36,590 bases of DNA from assembly GCA_017536215.1 (NCBI GenBank), contig JAFXHY010000170.1:1-36590 (forward strand). Direction: 5' to 3'. The stretch is from Muribaculaceae bacterium. Lineage in GTDB: Bacteria; Bacteroidota; Bacteroidia; Bacteroidales; Muribaculaceae. Below the pieces are notes generated by a model, which was given only the letters and a program-made list of their open reading frames with translations, made no database searches and was not told the origin of the DNA. Both the position numbers and the translations under genes were made by a program. Positions 8,525-17,333 of this stretch are shown here, piece by piece; positions within the stretch are counted from its first letter, which is position 1, and every line of letters begins with the position of its first letter.

Positions 8525-9493
8525 TTAGTCCATCACATGACCGGCATTCTCCGAGGCATTGACCATATTTGCATATTCTTCCGGGGTGAGATCTTGAAAA
8601 TAATAATTCACCGGATTTTGTGGGACACCTTTAAGTCTAACCTCATAATGTAGATGTGAGCCGGTAGATTTACCGGTATTTCCAATTTCTCCTATGACAT
8701 CTCCTCGTTTCACCTTCTGTCCCACTACTACATTTATCTTGCTTAGGTGGGCAAAGCGGGTAGTATAGCTGTATCCATGATTTATATCAATACAATTGCC
8801 ATAAGCATTGTGCCATCCGGCTTTCGTTACAGTCCCGTCTCCTGTAGCATAAACAGGAGTCCCTATCGGTGCCGCGAAATCCATCCCGTCATGATGCTTT
8901 GATGTGCCATATATAGGATCGACGCGCCAGCCGTAGCCCGATGCCATTTGTGTCATATCCTCTTCCGATACCGGTTGTATTGCCGGGATATGAGATAAAC
9001 GGTCGATATTCTGATTTATAACCTCTGCAAGTCGGTCAAATGATTGAGATTGAACATACACCTGTCGCTCAAGTAGAGCTAATTTGTTGGTCACCTCTTG
9101 CAATTTTTCTTTATCATTGAGATTATTGAAAGTTTCAGTGCTAAGACGTGGAAGTCCGCTATATCTTTGACGCGCGGTCAATGGGTCGGTTTGCATAATT
9201 ACGCGATAAAGATTATTATCGCGTTCCGACAGATTGTCCATCACGGAGATTGCAGTTATCAATCTTGAGTTAAGTTCTTCAATTTGATGTTGCAATGACT
9301 CATTCTCTTTGCGTAGTTGCTTCTCTTTGGGCAAATCTATACAGATATACAACGATATTAAAATCCCTGCACTGATACCTATCCCTTCAAGAAGATATTT
9401 GGTCCATGCCCATATACGTTGACCTCGAGAAGGGTAGACCCTCTCATAGCTCTCAGTAGTTGGGTTATATCTGTAATATATTTTTTTGCTCAT
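8525..9493 (-). CDS. Membrane-anchored M23 (LytM-type) metallopeptidase
   Basis: This 322-residue protein would act on peptidoglycan in the periplasm. It has a cytoplasmic N-terminus (1-30), one membrane segment (about 33-53), a coiled coil (about 56-90 and 125-165) and a C-terminal M23 domain (about 185-298). The catalytic set looks complete: zinc ligands H201, D205 (HHDGMDF) and H282, with H249 (AHL) and H280 (HLHYE). This predicts an active enzyme rather than an EnvC-like activator. It is divergent from alaS and cotranscribed with the MerR gene. The anchored, coiled-coil layout resembles MepM-type endopeptidases. Confidence 0.92.
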   Translation of the reverse strand: MSKKIYYRYNPTTESYERVYPSRGQRIWAWTKYLLEGIGISAGILISLYICIDLPKEKQLRKENESLQHQIEELNSRLITAISVMDNLSERDNNLYRVIMQTDPLTARQRYSGLPRLSTETFNNLNDKEKLQEVTNKLALLERQVYVQSQSFDRLAEVINQNIDRLSHIPAIQPVSEEDMTQMASGYGWRVDPIYGTSKHHDGMDFAAPIGTPVYATGDGTVTKAGWHNAYGNCIDINHGYSYTTRFAHLSKINVVVGQKVKRGDVIGEIGNTGKSTGSHLHYEVRLKGVPQNPVNYYFQDLTPEEYANMVNASENAGHVMD

Positions 9494-9554
9494 ATTGCAA
9501 TCTTATTTATTTGCGCGGATAATTCACATAAAACGATGCTATTAACCCTTACAA

Positions 9555-9586
9555 TTTGCGAATTTAACAAAAAACACGTAATTTTG
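9555..9586 (+). promoter_or_regulatory. Promoter of alaS
   Basis: TTTG at 9555-9558 and TAATTTTG at 9579-9586 are separated by 20 bases. This is a good match to the Bacteroidetes sigma-factor promoter (TTTG, about 19 bases, TAnnTTTG). RNA would start near 9593, giving a leader of about 45 bases. Confidence 0.65.
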
Positions 9587-9638
9587 CCAATTATTTTAAG
9601 CAAATTTATATCCCTACACTCAATATAATTATTCCAAT

Positions 9639-12257
9639 ATGTTGACAGCTAAAGAAATACGCGAGTCTTTCAAGGAGTTTTTCCGTTCTAAAGGTCACCA
9701 AATTGTGCCCTCAGCTCCAATGGTTATTAAAGATGACCCAACGTTGATGTTTACCAACGCTGGTATGAATCAATTTAAAGACATTATTTTAGGAAATAAA
9801 GACGCGAAATTCACTCGTGTTGCCGACTCTCAGAAATGCTTGCGCGTTTCCGGTAAACACAACGACCTCGAAGAAGTAGGGCACGACACCTACCACCACA
9901 CTATGTTTGAAATGTTGGGCAACTGGTCGTTTGGCGATTATTTCAAAGCTGAAGCTATTGATTGGGCTTGGGAATACCTCGTAGATGTACTTCATCTTGA
10001 TCCCAATCGTATGTATGCTACAGTTTTTGAGGGATCTGCTGAAGAAGGTCTCGAACGCGACAATGAAGCTGCTTCTTATTGGGAAAAACATCTTCCCTCC
10101 GACCATATTATCAACGGTAACAAGCACGATAATTTCTGGGAAATGGGTGAAACAGGTCCATGTGGTCCTTGTTCCGAAATCCATATCGACTTGCGCAGCG
10201 AAGAAGAACGCGCAGCTATCTCAGGTAAAGAACTCGTAAACCACGATCACCCCCAAGTTATTGAAATTTGGAATCTCGTATTCATGCAGTTCAACCGCAA
10301 AGCTGATGGTTCTCTTGAATCTCTTCCTGCTAAGGTTATTGATACAGGTATGGGCTTCGAACGCCTTTGTATGGCTTTGCAGGGTAAAACATCTAACTAC
10401 GATACCGACGTTTTCACCCCTCTTATCTCTAAAATTGCTGAGTTATCAGGGAAAAAATATGGCGACGATGCTAAAGTTGATGTCGCAATGCGCGTAATTG
10501 CTGACCATGTGCGTACAATAGCATTCTCTATTGCCGACTCTCAACTCCCCTCAAACGCGAAGGCCGGATACGTTATCCGTCGTATTCTTCGTCGTGCTGT
10601 GCGCTACGCTTATACTTTCCTCGAACAACGTACTCCATTTATGTATCGCATCATCGACACTCTTATTGAGTCGATGGGTGAAGCTTATCCCGAAATTGGA
10701 AAGCAACGCGATCTTATCATGAAAGTAATCAAAGAAGAGGAAGATTCTTTCTTGCGCACTCTTGAAAATGGAATCCGTTTGCTCGACAACGCTATTGCCC
10801 AAGCTAAAGCTAATGGCTCAACTGAAATCTCCGGTAAAGAAGCATTTGTTCTTTATGATACTTATGGTTTCCCTCTTGACCTTACTCAGCTCATTCTCAA
10901 AGAAAACAATATGACGCTCAACCAAGCGGAGTTTGATAGTGAAATGGCTGCGCAAAAACAGCGTGCGCGCAGTGCCGCTGCTGTTGAGGCCGACGACTGG
11001 GTTGTAGTCAACGAAGGTGAACAAGAATTTGTCGGTTATGATATGACCGAAGCCGAAACGAAAATTCTCCGTTATCGTAAAATTAAACAGAAGAAACAAG
11101 AATTTTATCAAATAATTCTTGCTACTACTCCTTTCTACGCCGAAATGGGTGGACAAGTTGGTGATTGTGGTACTCTTGTATGCGGAGACGACAAAATCGA
11201 AATATTCGACACCAAACGCGAGAATGGCATTGGCGTTCATCTTTCTAAAACATTGCCAACCGATCCTTCTGCTACTTTTATCGCTTCTATTAACAAAGAT
11301 GCTCGTCTGGCTACTTCATGCAACCACACTGCTACACACCTTCTTCACGAGTCGCTTCGTGAGGTGCTTGGCACTCATGTTGAACAAAAAGGTTCATTTG
11401 TTTCACCCGAATTGCTTCGTTTCGATTTCTCTCACTTCCAGAAATTAACTCCCGAAGAAATTTCTAAAGTTGAAAAACTCGCGAACAAAAAGGTACGTGA
11501 AGCAATTGCGCGTGATGAATATCGCAATGTGCCAATTGCTGAAGCTATGAATATGGGTGCAATGGCATTGTTTGGTGAAAAATATGGCGATGAAGTGCGT
11601 GTTATTCGTTATGGTAGCTCTGTTGAATTGTGTGGTGGTACACACGTCAATAATACCGGTAATATTGGTATGATTAAAATCATATCTGAAAGCTCTATCG
11701 CTGCAGGTATTCGTCGTATTGAAGCTATCACCGGTGCTAAAGTTGAAAAATCAATCGATGATACTGCCGAAGTTTTGCGCCAAATGGCAGAACTCTTTAA
11801 CAACGCGCCTAATCTATTGCAATCTATCAAAAAGGCAATTGAGGAAAATGCACAACTTCGTGAACAAGCTCAGGAGTATATGCAAGAACGTGTTAATAAT
11901 ATTGCAAAATCGCTTATACAATCAGCAACGTTAGTAAATGGAATAAATCTCATGACATTTACAGGAACACGTCTGCCGGAGATTGTGAAAAATGTAGCGT
12001 TCGCCATTCGTGCTCAAATGCCAGAAAACGCTGCCTTTGTTGCTGCTACTACCGATGTTGCCGGCAAACCGTTGTTGACTGTAATGTTGACCGACGATAT
12101 CGTTGCTCGTGGTCTAAATGCTTCTGCAATTGTGCGCGATGCTGCTAAGGTTATAAAAGGTGGTGGCGGTGGTCAACCCGGATTTGCTCAAGCCGGTGGT
12201 AAAGATGCCGAAAACATTCATGCCGCATTTGAGGCCCTCGTGGCAGCAATCAAATAA
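9639..12257 (+). CDS. alaS: Alanyl-tRNA synthetase
   Basis: An 872-residue class II synthetase of normal full length that charges tRNA-Ala. The catalytic domain starts with the typical [13 protein letters not shown] and has [10 protein letters not shown] (motif 1 region), [12 protein letters not shown] (motif 2 region) and the late GMGFERL (motif 3 region). The editing domain shows zinc-site motifs: [11 protein letters not shown] (HxxxH, about residue 565) and CGGTHV (about residue 665). The C-terminal C-Ala domain ends in [15 protein letters not shown], whose glycine-rich segment is typical of AlaRS. Nothing is broken. A promoter lies at 9555-9586 and a terminator at 12280. Confidence 0.98.
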   Translation: MLTAKEIRESFKEFFRSKGHQIVPSAPMVIKDDPTLMFTNAGMNQFKDIILGNKDAKFTRVADSQKCLRVSGKHNDLEEVGHDTYHHTMFEMLGNWSFGDYFKAEAIDWAWEYLVDVLHLDPNRMYATVFEGSAEEGLERDNEAASYWEKHLPSDHIINGNKHDNFWEMGETGPCGPCSEIHIDLRSEEERAAISGKELVNHDHPQVIEIWNLVFMQFNRKADGSLESLPAKVIDTGMGFERLCMALQGKTSNYDTDVFTPLISKIAELSGKKYGDDAKVDVAMRVIADHVRTIAFSIADSQLPSNAKAGYVIRRILRRAVRYAYTFLEQRTPFMYRIIDTLIESMGEAYPEIGKQRDLIMKVIKEEEDSFLRTLENGIRLLDNAIAQAKANGSTEISGKEAFVLYDTYGFPLDLTQLILKENNMTLNQAEFDSEMAAQKQRARSAAAVEADDWVVVNEGEQEFVGYDMTEAETKILRYRKIKQKKQEFYQIILATTPFYAEMGGQVGDCGTLVCGDDKIEIFDTKRENGIGVHLSKTLPTDPSATFIASINKDARLATSCNHTATHLLHESLREVLGTHVEQKGSFVSPELLRFDFSHFQKLTPEEISKVEKLANKKVREAIARDEYRNVPIAEAMNMGAMALFGEKYGDEVRVIRYGSSVELCGGTHVNNTGNIGMIKIISESSIAAGIRRIEAITGAKVEKSIDDTAEVLRQMAELFNNAPNLLQSIKKAIEENAQLREQAQEYMQERVNNIAKSLIQSATLVNGINLMTFTGTRLPEIVKNVAFAIRAQMPENAAFVAATTDVAGKPLLTVMLTDDIVARGLNASAIVRDAAKVIKGGGGGQPGFAQAGGKDAENIHAAFEALVAAIK

Positions 12258-12279
12258 AATAACTACTTAATAGTATATA

Positions 12280-12320
12280 AAATGTCCCTTAACACTTTTG
12301 TTGCTAAGGGACATTTCTTT
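12280..12320. terminator. Terminator between convergent alaS and ABC ATPase genes
   Basis: AAATGTCCCTTA (12280-12291) pairs perfectly with TAAGGGACATTT (12305-12316), with a 13-base loop and TCTTTT following on the plus strand. It lies 22 bases past alaS and 37 bases past the convergent ABC operon, so it may serve both. The plus-strand T-run is better. Confidence 0.8.
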
Positions 12321-12357
12321 TATCTCTTGTTATAATTATACTCAATATGAAGTGTAG

Positions 12358-13077
12358 CTAAAATAGATTGTTGATGCCAAATGCTGTGGCTACGACATTT
12401 CGCGTATGGGATTCCGATGTGGGCAATAACTTTAACTCAGGAGTGTCGATAAGAGCAATATTATCCCCCTTTGATAATGCAATATCCAATTCATGGGTTG
12501 ATAAAAGAATCGTCTTACCATGATTGTGGGCAAGGTCTCCTAATAATTCCATTAACTGATATCGATTGGGTAAGTCAAGAAAAGAGGTTGGTTCATCGAG
12601 CAAAATATTAGGGGTGTCCTGAGCCAACGCTCGCGCTATCATTATTCGCTGACATTCCCCATCGCTCATTGTGTCAAGGGTACGATTGGCATATTCTTTC
12701 ATTCCAACAAGTTCAAGCGAAGTCGCTACAATCTCATTATCACTTTTGCTAAGGCGTCCTACCCAATCTGTGTATGGCGCACGTCCCAATCCAACGAGGT
12801 CGCGGCATCGCATATTTGCTATTTTTACTCTTTGCGTGCTGACAAACGCTATGTACTTTGCTCGTTCCATCGCCGATTCAAATCGTGATTTCTCGTCAAC
12901 AATAATCTCGCCATCCATGATTTTACCAATACCGGCTATCGCTCGTAGAAGAGTTGACTTTCCCGCCCCATTCCGACCAATCAATGATGTTAGTGACGAT
13001 TGCGGAAATACAGCATTTGCTCCGGTCACAAGCACTTGCGCTCCATATCCTATCCTGATGCCCTTCAATTCAATCAT
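12358..13077 (-). CDS. ABC transporter ATPase, FecE/BtuD type
   Basis: This 239-residue ATPase drives the importer encoded just upstream. It has Walker A GRNGAGKST at 34-42, signature MSDGE at 137-141 (serine-aspartate where LSGGE is usual, common in this subfamily), Walker B NILLDEP at 157-163 and the H-loop histidine H195. The fold matches ATPases of iron-siderophore, haem and cobalamin importers. Its ATG overlaps the permease stop by 4 bases, so the two are coupled. The ligand cannot be told from this subunit. Confidence 0.93.
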   Translation of the reverse strand: MIELKGIRIGYGAQVLVTGANAVFPQSSLTSLIGRNGAGKSTLLRAIAGIGKIMDGEIIVDEKSRFESAMERAKYIAFVSTQRVKIANMRCRDLVGLGRAPYTDWVGRLSKSDNEIVATSLELVGMKEYANRTLDTMSDGECQRIMIARALAQDTPNILLDEPTSFLDLPNRYQLMELLGDLAHNHGKTILLSTHELDIALSKGDNIALIDTPELKLLPTSESHTRNVVATAFGINNLF

Positions 13078-14072
13078 ACAGCTCGCTGTCTAAACACAAT
13101 CCATATTACTATTGGTATACCGATAAGTGCTGTAATCGCATTGATTGGTATAACTAATATTTTTGAAACAATATCACAACCCAACATCACTGCGGCTCCT
13201 GTCAATGCAACCCCGGGAATCAAAATCCTATGGTCGGCACTTCCGAAGATTGCTCTTGCTACATGTGGTAGTGCAAGCCCGATAAATCCAATCGGTCCGC
13301 AAAATGCTGTTACGCTTCCGGCTAATAATGCTGTGGACATCAATATCATTGTTCGCCCGCGTCGACTATTATATCCCATCGTTACAGCATACTCTTCTCC
13401 TAATAGCAACAGATTTAACGATTTTATTGTTGCTACTGCCAAAATTAATCCTATAAACACCACTGCTAAAAGTATTGGCAGCTGTTCGGATGTGACATTT
13501 CCCAGCGATCCCATAGTCCATATTACAAACGATTTAAGGGCTTCGTCAGAACTCATATATTGTAATATCTGGACTATCGCGCTTATTCCCGATGAAACCA
13601 TCATCCCCAGTATAAGCACCACCATGATATCTTTTATTCGGCGCCCAACTACTGCGACCAATGCAAGTACAATCCCTGAACCTAATAAGGCTGCTCCGGT
13701 CATTCCTATTGTCGACATTATGCCTGATTGCATTCCTAATCCGGGTAGTCCGAGGATAAACAAAGCAACGGCCAACGATGCTCCCGAACTAACACCAAGC
13801 ACGTAGGGCCCGGCCAAGGGATTGCGAAACATTGTTTGCATCTGCAAGCCACTTATCGACAACGCTGCTCCGGCAAGTATTGCCACTATACTTTTGATTA
13901 GTCTGATATCAATAACAATTTTGCTGACTGCCGGGTCTTCACTTTCACCAATCAACGCTTTAGCAACATCTCCGATACTCAACTTTACAGAGCCGGCTCC
14001 GATATCCACGAGCAATAGCAACACTGTAAATAGTGTAAGCACTATGAATATTATTGTAATTCGTCCCTTCAT
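13074..14072 (-). CDS. FecCD/BtuC-type ABC importer permease
   Basis: A 332-residue inner-membrane permease with about ten hydrophobic helices. Family motifs are visible: NPLAGPYVLGVSSGASLAVAL (about 108-128), the coupling region around GSVTAFCGPIGFIGLALPHVAR (about 251-272) and the C-terminal LIGIPIVIWIVF. Homodimers of such proteins form the channel for cobalamin, haem or ferric siderophores. The gene sits between the binding protein (26-base gap) and the ATPase (4-base overlap), completing a standard importer. No TonB-dependent receptor is adjacent. Confidence 0.94.
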   Translation of the reverse strand: MKGRITIIFIVLTLFTVLLLLVDIGAGSVKLSIGDVAKALIGESEDPAVSKIVIDIRLIKSIVAILAGAALSISGLQMQTMFRNPLAGPYVLGVSSGASLAVALFILGLPGLGMQSGIMSTIGMTGAALLGSGIVLALVAVVGRRIKDIMVVLILGMMVSSGISAIVQILQYMSSDEALKSFVIWTMGSLGNVTSEQLPILLAVVFIGLILAVATIKSLNLLLLGEEYAVTMGYNSRRGRTMILMSTALLAGSVTAFCGPIGFIGLALPHVARAIFGSADHRILIPGVALTGAAVMLGCDIVSKILVIPINAITALIGIPIVIWIVFRQRAV

Positions 14073-14098
14073 TGCTTATCCGATTCTGTTTTACTTCA

Positions 14099-15217
14099 CT
14101 ATTTTAGGCGTTGGTAATACACCGGTTGATAATCTGCCATTAAAGTAGGGTAGAACACCTTTGCTAAATCTTTGAGTATGACGTCGGGATTCATTATACC
14201 TGATTCATAAAAGTCATTACCTCCACCTATAGTACTTAGGCGATTATTGTTGTATACTTTCCCCTCGGCAAACACTTTGGTGTCTGTAAATCGCGGTGCC
14301 ATTTCGGCTAATTGTGTCATCGTTGTTGCCTGTCCCGGATTTATCCACACATCAGCTTTGCTCATTAGTAGATATGCTTCTTCAATGTCTATTATTTTTG
14401 ATGCATTTCCGGTATTTTCTTTATAGATATAATCGCCACCTGCGTCGGCAATCAATTTCGACATGTAATTATTGGTAGATGGCAACCACCAATTATCATT
14501 ATATGGAGCATTAATCATTACTTTGGGCCGCAATTCATTATTACTAAAACTTGCTTTCACCGCATTATATCTTTGTTCGATTTCATTGAATAATGCAATC
14601 GCCTCATTCCGTTTCCCAATTATCTCTCCTATCGCTATTACCCACTCTGCCTTTCCTAATGGAGATTCTTCAAGATATTCTCCGATATACACATATGGAA
14701 TATTTAGCTCATTTAGTTTCTCTTCCAATGGGCTTGGTCCGTTCACGCCGTATAGCAACACAACATCCGGATTGAGCATCACCATCTTTTCGTAGTCAAA
14801 ATAATCGTTATATCCTACGTCGACTACTTTTCCATTACGATTCTTTATCGTTTCATTTGTAATAAATTCAATGCCCGAAACCCCTACAACACGATCAACA
14901 GCGCCAAGGCTCTCCAACATTGCCACGAATGTCGACGACATTGCTACGATTCTTTGTGCGGGCTTGTCAATGCGGTAACACATACTGACACTATCAGCTC
15001 CCTGCCAGGGTTTTTTTATTATCAATCCGCTTACAGAGTCTTGGCTGCTACATATCGTAAACCCTTGGGCATATTGAGGTGTAAATTCCACGCGGTCAAA
15101 CGCAAAATTCTTTGTATTGCTATTACACGACACAAGCAATTGTAACATCAATACTATTAATGTTATGATAACATGACTGCCATTGAAGCTTTTGATATGT
15201 TGAAGCTTTGATTTCAT
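14099..15217 (-). CDS. Binding lipoprotein of a BtuF/FepB-like ABC importer
   Basis: A 372-residue periplasm-facing lipoprotein. The signal peptide has lipobox LLVSC (C31). Residues about 80-360 form a helical-backbone metal-chelate binding domain. It starts at AQRIVAMSSTFVAMLESLGAVDRVVGVSG, followed by MLNPDVVLLYG, and ends with NPDVILKDLAKVFYP. It captures the ligand for the adjacent permease and ATPase. The family covers cobalamin, haem and ferric siderophores; I cannot choose among them. No cobalamin-riboswitch core was seen upstream. The start codon lies only a few bases from a structured repeat (15222-15357), so the leader or promoter of this operon must involve or lie beyond that repeat. 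Confidence 0.9.
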   Translation of the reverse strand: MKSKLQHIKSFNGSHVIITLIVLMLQLLVSCNSNTKNFAFDRVEFTPQYAQGFTICSSQDSVSGLIIKKPWQGADSVSMCYRIDKPAQRIVAMSSTFVAMLESLGAVDRVVGVSGIEFITNETIKNRNGKVVDVGYNDYFDYEKMVMLNPDVVLLYGVNGPSPLEEKLNELNIPYVYIGEYLEESPLGKAEWVIAIGEIIGKRNEAIALFNEIEQRYNAVKASFSNNELRPKVMINAPYNDNWWLPSTNNYMSKLIADAGGDYIYKENTGNASKIIDIEEAYLLMSKADVWINPGQATTMTQLAEMAPRFTDTKVFAEGKVYNNNRLSTIGGGNDFYESGIMNPDVILKDLAKVFYPTLMADYQPVYYQRLK

Positions 15218-15221
15218 ACCT

Positions 15222-15357
15222 CAAATATACGAATAAACGAGCAAAAACATGAAATTTATTTCAATGTTTTTCCGGCGAGCGAAAGAATATTGAAGATTTA
15301 CCTTAAATATACACATACTAATGAGCGAATTAAATGAAGTTTACTTATATTTTTTAA
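15222..15357. repeat. Tandem pair of structured interspersed repeats (copies 3 and 4)
   Basis: Copy 3 (about 15222-15302) keeps AATATACGAATAAACGAGCAA and GGCGAGCGAAAG. Its hairpin pairs AAAACATGAAA (15244-15254) with TTTC/ATGTTTT (15259-15270), leaving A15263 unpaired and TTTA as loop. Copy 4 (about 15305-15357) is more degenerate: AAATGAAG (15332-15339), loop TTTA, CTTATATTT (15344-15352). Three stem positions differ from copies 1 and 2 with pairing kept. The pair abuts the start of the ABC binding-protein gene. The minus-strand TATATTTG at 15229-15222 matches a -7 box but is too close to the start codon to serve it. Confidence 0.8.
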
Positions 15358-15498
15358 TCACATTAGTTGAAAAATAGATTGAACTCATACTAATCTGTCG
15401 ACATATCTTAGTCTGTTATAGTGTGTTACGTTAAATTATAAACCCTGTAAAAATGAAAGACTGACTCTCTGTAATAATTAGCCGATGTCTAATCTAAC

Positions 15499-15531
15499 TT
15501 TCTGTAACAGAAATGTTAAAAATGATAACAT
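15499..15531. promoter_or_regulatory. Two adjacent palindromes, candidate operator
   Basis: TTTCTGT-A-ACAGAAA (15499-15513) is a perfect 7+1+7 palindrome. It is followed directly by ATGTTA-N7-TAACAT (15513-15531). Both lie in the 534-base gap between the ABC importer and the FadL-type gene. They look like binding sites for dimeric regulators; no regulator gene is adjacent. The rest of the gap between 15357 and 15590 shows no open frame or known riboswitch. Confidence 0.35.
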
Positions 15532-15594
15532 GCAGTGAATCAGCATTATAATTGTAATTTTACTTCAAGTCCCACTAAGATATCCAACTGAAAC

Positions 15595-15651
15595 TTGGTA
15601 GGTTGGCATAAAATTGTTACCTTTGTCGGAAATTTTGTGACATTTGTCGGA
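15595..15651 (+). promoter_or_regulatory. Promoter of the FadL-type gene with direct repeats
   Basis: TACCTTTG at 15618-15625 is an exact -7 match. TTGG at 15595-15598, 19 bases upstream, is a partial -33 box. TTTGTCGGA occurs at 15622-15630 and again at 15643-15651, a 21-base spacing equal to two helical turns. It overlaps the -7 box and start site, as a repressor site would. The predicted leader is about 120 bases. Confidence 0.5.
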
Positions 15652-15751
15652 TTTATTGCATATTTAACATTTAATTTGTTCCATTTCTCCGATAGAATTA
15701 GCATATATAATTTTTAGAACAATATTTGAATTTTTTAATTAGTAAATTATA

Positions 15752-17143
15752 ATGAAAAAATCAATTATCGCTGCCATTATCGCAGTAACTCCTATGGCTG
15801 TATTCGCCGAAGGATATCAAGTAAATACTCTTAGTGCAAAGCAAGAAGGTATGGCGCACACAGGAGCAGCATTGCATCTTGGTGCAGAAAGTATGATTTT
15901 TAACCCTGCCGGATTGGGATTTATGGATAAAACTCTCGATTTGTCGGCAAGTGTTAGTGGTGTTATATCTGAAGCTTCTGCAACTACTTCCGATGGTACG
16001 AAATATACTACCAGCAATGATGTTAGCACTCCGTTCCAAATAAGTGGAGCATTCTCTATCTACGACAATCTTAAAGCAGGTATAACTATCAACACTCCCT
16101 ACGGTAGTGGTATTGACTGGGGTAACAATTGGCCGGGCTCGGTTCTCAACCAGTCTGTGAAAATCCAAGTTTTCAATATTCAACCCACTGTAGCTTATAA
16201 AGTGCTTCCCAATCTATCAATTGGAGCCGGACTTATGGTCGCATGGGGTAACGTTGACCTAAATAAAGGTCTTGTAAACCCTCAGACTCTTGATGCTGTA
16301 TTGGCTTCTCAGGGTGTGCCTCAAGATATGCTTTTTGGTAATACTGCCCCTGCTTCTGTAAATCTTAAGGGTACAGCTGAAGTTGCTGTCGGTTATCATG
16401 TTGGTGCAATGTGGGATATTAACAAAAAAATCACTGTTGGTGCAAGCTATCGTAGTAAAATGGACATGAAAGTGAAAGCCGGTGATGCTACTTTGACCTA
16501 CGCAAATGCTGTCGCTCAACAAGCATTGCAATCTCTTACCGGTCTTAATGGCTCAAACTTCTCTGCTCAACTTCCTGCTGTAGGAGTACTTACTATGGGT
16601 ATTAGCTACAAGCCTATTGAAAAATTGACTCTCGCTTTCGATGCTCAATTAAATTTCTGGAGCGATTACAAGCAACTTGACATTAACTTCCTTGATGACA
16701 AGTTGGCTGCGTTCAATCAGCATCTTGTCAAAAACTATAAAGATGCTTGGGCTTTCCGTCTCGGTGCTCAATATGCTTTAACTGATCGTTTTGATGTTCG
16801 TGCCGGATTTATTGTAGATACTACTCCCGTTGATGAGGATTATTTCAATCCGGAAACTCCCGGTATGACACGTCTTGAGCCAACAGTTGGTTTCTCTTTC
16901 CGTCCAACTCCTCGTTTGTCAATTGACCTTGCATTTACATATGTTGCCGGTCTTTCTCGTTCCGGCTCAAATGCCTACACGGACCTTGTTGCTGCTCAAG
17001 CCTACCAACAAGCTTACGAAGCTGCCGGTCCGGATTATGCGAATGCCGTTGCTGCTCAGCTTGGCGGATTGCAGAAAACATTCTCTGCTGAATATGGAGT
17101 AACTGCTTTTATTCCCGCTATCGGTCTTAGCTACTCTTTCTAA
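15752..17143 (+). CDS. OmpP1/FadL/TodX family outer-membrane transport protein
   Basis: This 463-residue beta-barrel is of the FadL type, which lets hydrophobic compounds such as fatty acids cross the outer membrane. The signal peptide (MKKSIIAAII...) is cleaved near AVFA-EGYQ. The mature N-terminus has the family's hatch features, including QVNTLSAKQEGMAHTGAAL and SMIFNPAGLGFM (NPAG motif). Amphipathic strands run to a C-terminal IGLSYSF with the terminal phenylalanine expected for barrel assembly. The length fits. The gene has its own promoter and long leader and is followed by a large inverted repeat, so it is probably monocistronic. The substrate is unknown. Confidence 0.92.
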   Translation: MKKSIIAAIIAVTPMAVFAEGYQVNTLSAKQEGMAHTGAALHLGAESMIFNPAGLGFMDKTLDLSASVSGVISEASATTSDGTKYTTSNDVSTPFQISGAFSIYDNLKAGITINTPYGSGIDWGNNWPGSVLNQSVKIQVFNIQPTVAYKVLPNLSIGAGLMVAWGNVDLNKGLVNPQTLDAVLASQGVPQDMLFGNTAPASVNLKGTAEVAVGYHVGAMWDINKKITVGASYRSKMDMKVKAGDATLTYANAVAQQALQSLTGLNGSNFSAQLPAVGVLTMGISYKPIEKLTLAFDAQLNFWSDYKQLDINFLDDKLAAFNQHLVKNYKDAWAFRLGAQYALTDRFDVRAGFIVDTTPVDEDYFNPETPGMTRLEPTVGFSFRPTPRLSIDLAFTYVAGLSRSGSNAYTDLVAAQAYQQAYEAAGPDYANAVAAQLGGLQKTFSAEYGVTAFIPAIGLSYSF

Positions 17144-17172
17144 AAATATATTGAGGACAATTATAGTTCTCT

Positions 17173-17270
17173 AAAAAAGCACAAAAGTTGCACCGAAAGT
17201 TTTTCTTTGTTGAGTTATTCCTGTAACTTTGCACTCGAAAACGATAAAATTGCAACTTTTGTGCTTTTTT
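17173..17270. terminator. 20-bp perfect inverted repeat with a 58-base loop
   Basis: AAAAAAGCACAAAAGTTGCA at 17173-17192 pairs without mismatch with 17251-17270, which ends in a run of six T. As RNA read through from the FadL-type gene this gives an A-tract/stem/T-tract intrinsic terminator. The layout is symmetric, so it could work both ways. The 58-base loop is unusually long and holds a promoter-like TAACTTTGCA. Confidence 0.7.
17224..17231 (+). promoter_or_regulatory. Promoter -7 element of the aminotransferase gene
   Basis: TAACTTTG, followed by CA, matches TAnnTTTG. It lies inside the loop of the inverted repeat at 17173-17270. The -33 region is weak (TTTT at 17201-17204, 19 bases upstream). 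RNA would start near 17238, about 95 bases before the ATG. Confidence 0.5.
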
Positions 17271-17333
17271 GCGTTTTACGATAATTAATCGCTATTTCAT
17301 AATTACGTTAGATATCTCAAATTTGAAATTATA

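Noticed and set aside
13000-13806. 268-codon plus-strand frame across the permease and ATPase genes
   Set aside because: It is antisense to two genes with clear family motifs. Its hydrophobic, Ile/Pro-rich product is the usual mirror of a membrane protein gene.
15583-15606. CCAAC/GTTGG inverted repeat near the FadL-type promoter
   Set aside because: The arms are only 5 bases long in AT-rich DNA and could easily occur by chance.
15218-15751. Cobalamin riboswitch before the ABC importer
   Set aside because: I looked for a B12-box-like core on the minus strand in this gap and did not see one, so the ligand is left open. A covariance-model search would be decisive.
17317-17326. TCAAATTTGA palindrome just before the aminotransferase start, as a possible arginine-repressor box
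   Set aside because: It does not match the ARG box pattern well, and short AT palindromes are common in this window.
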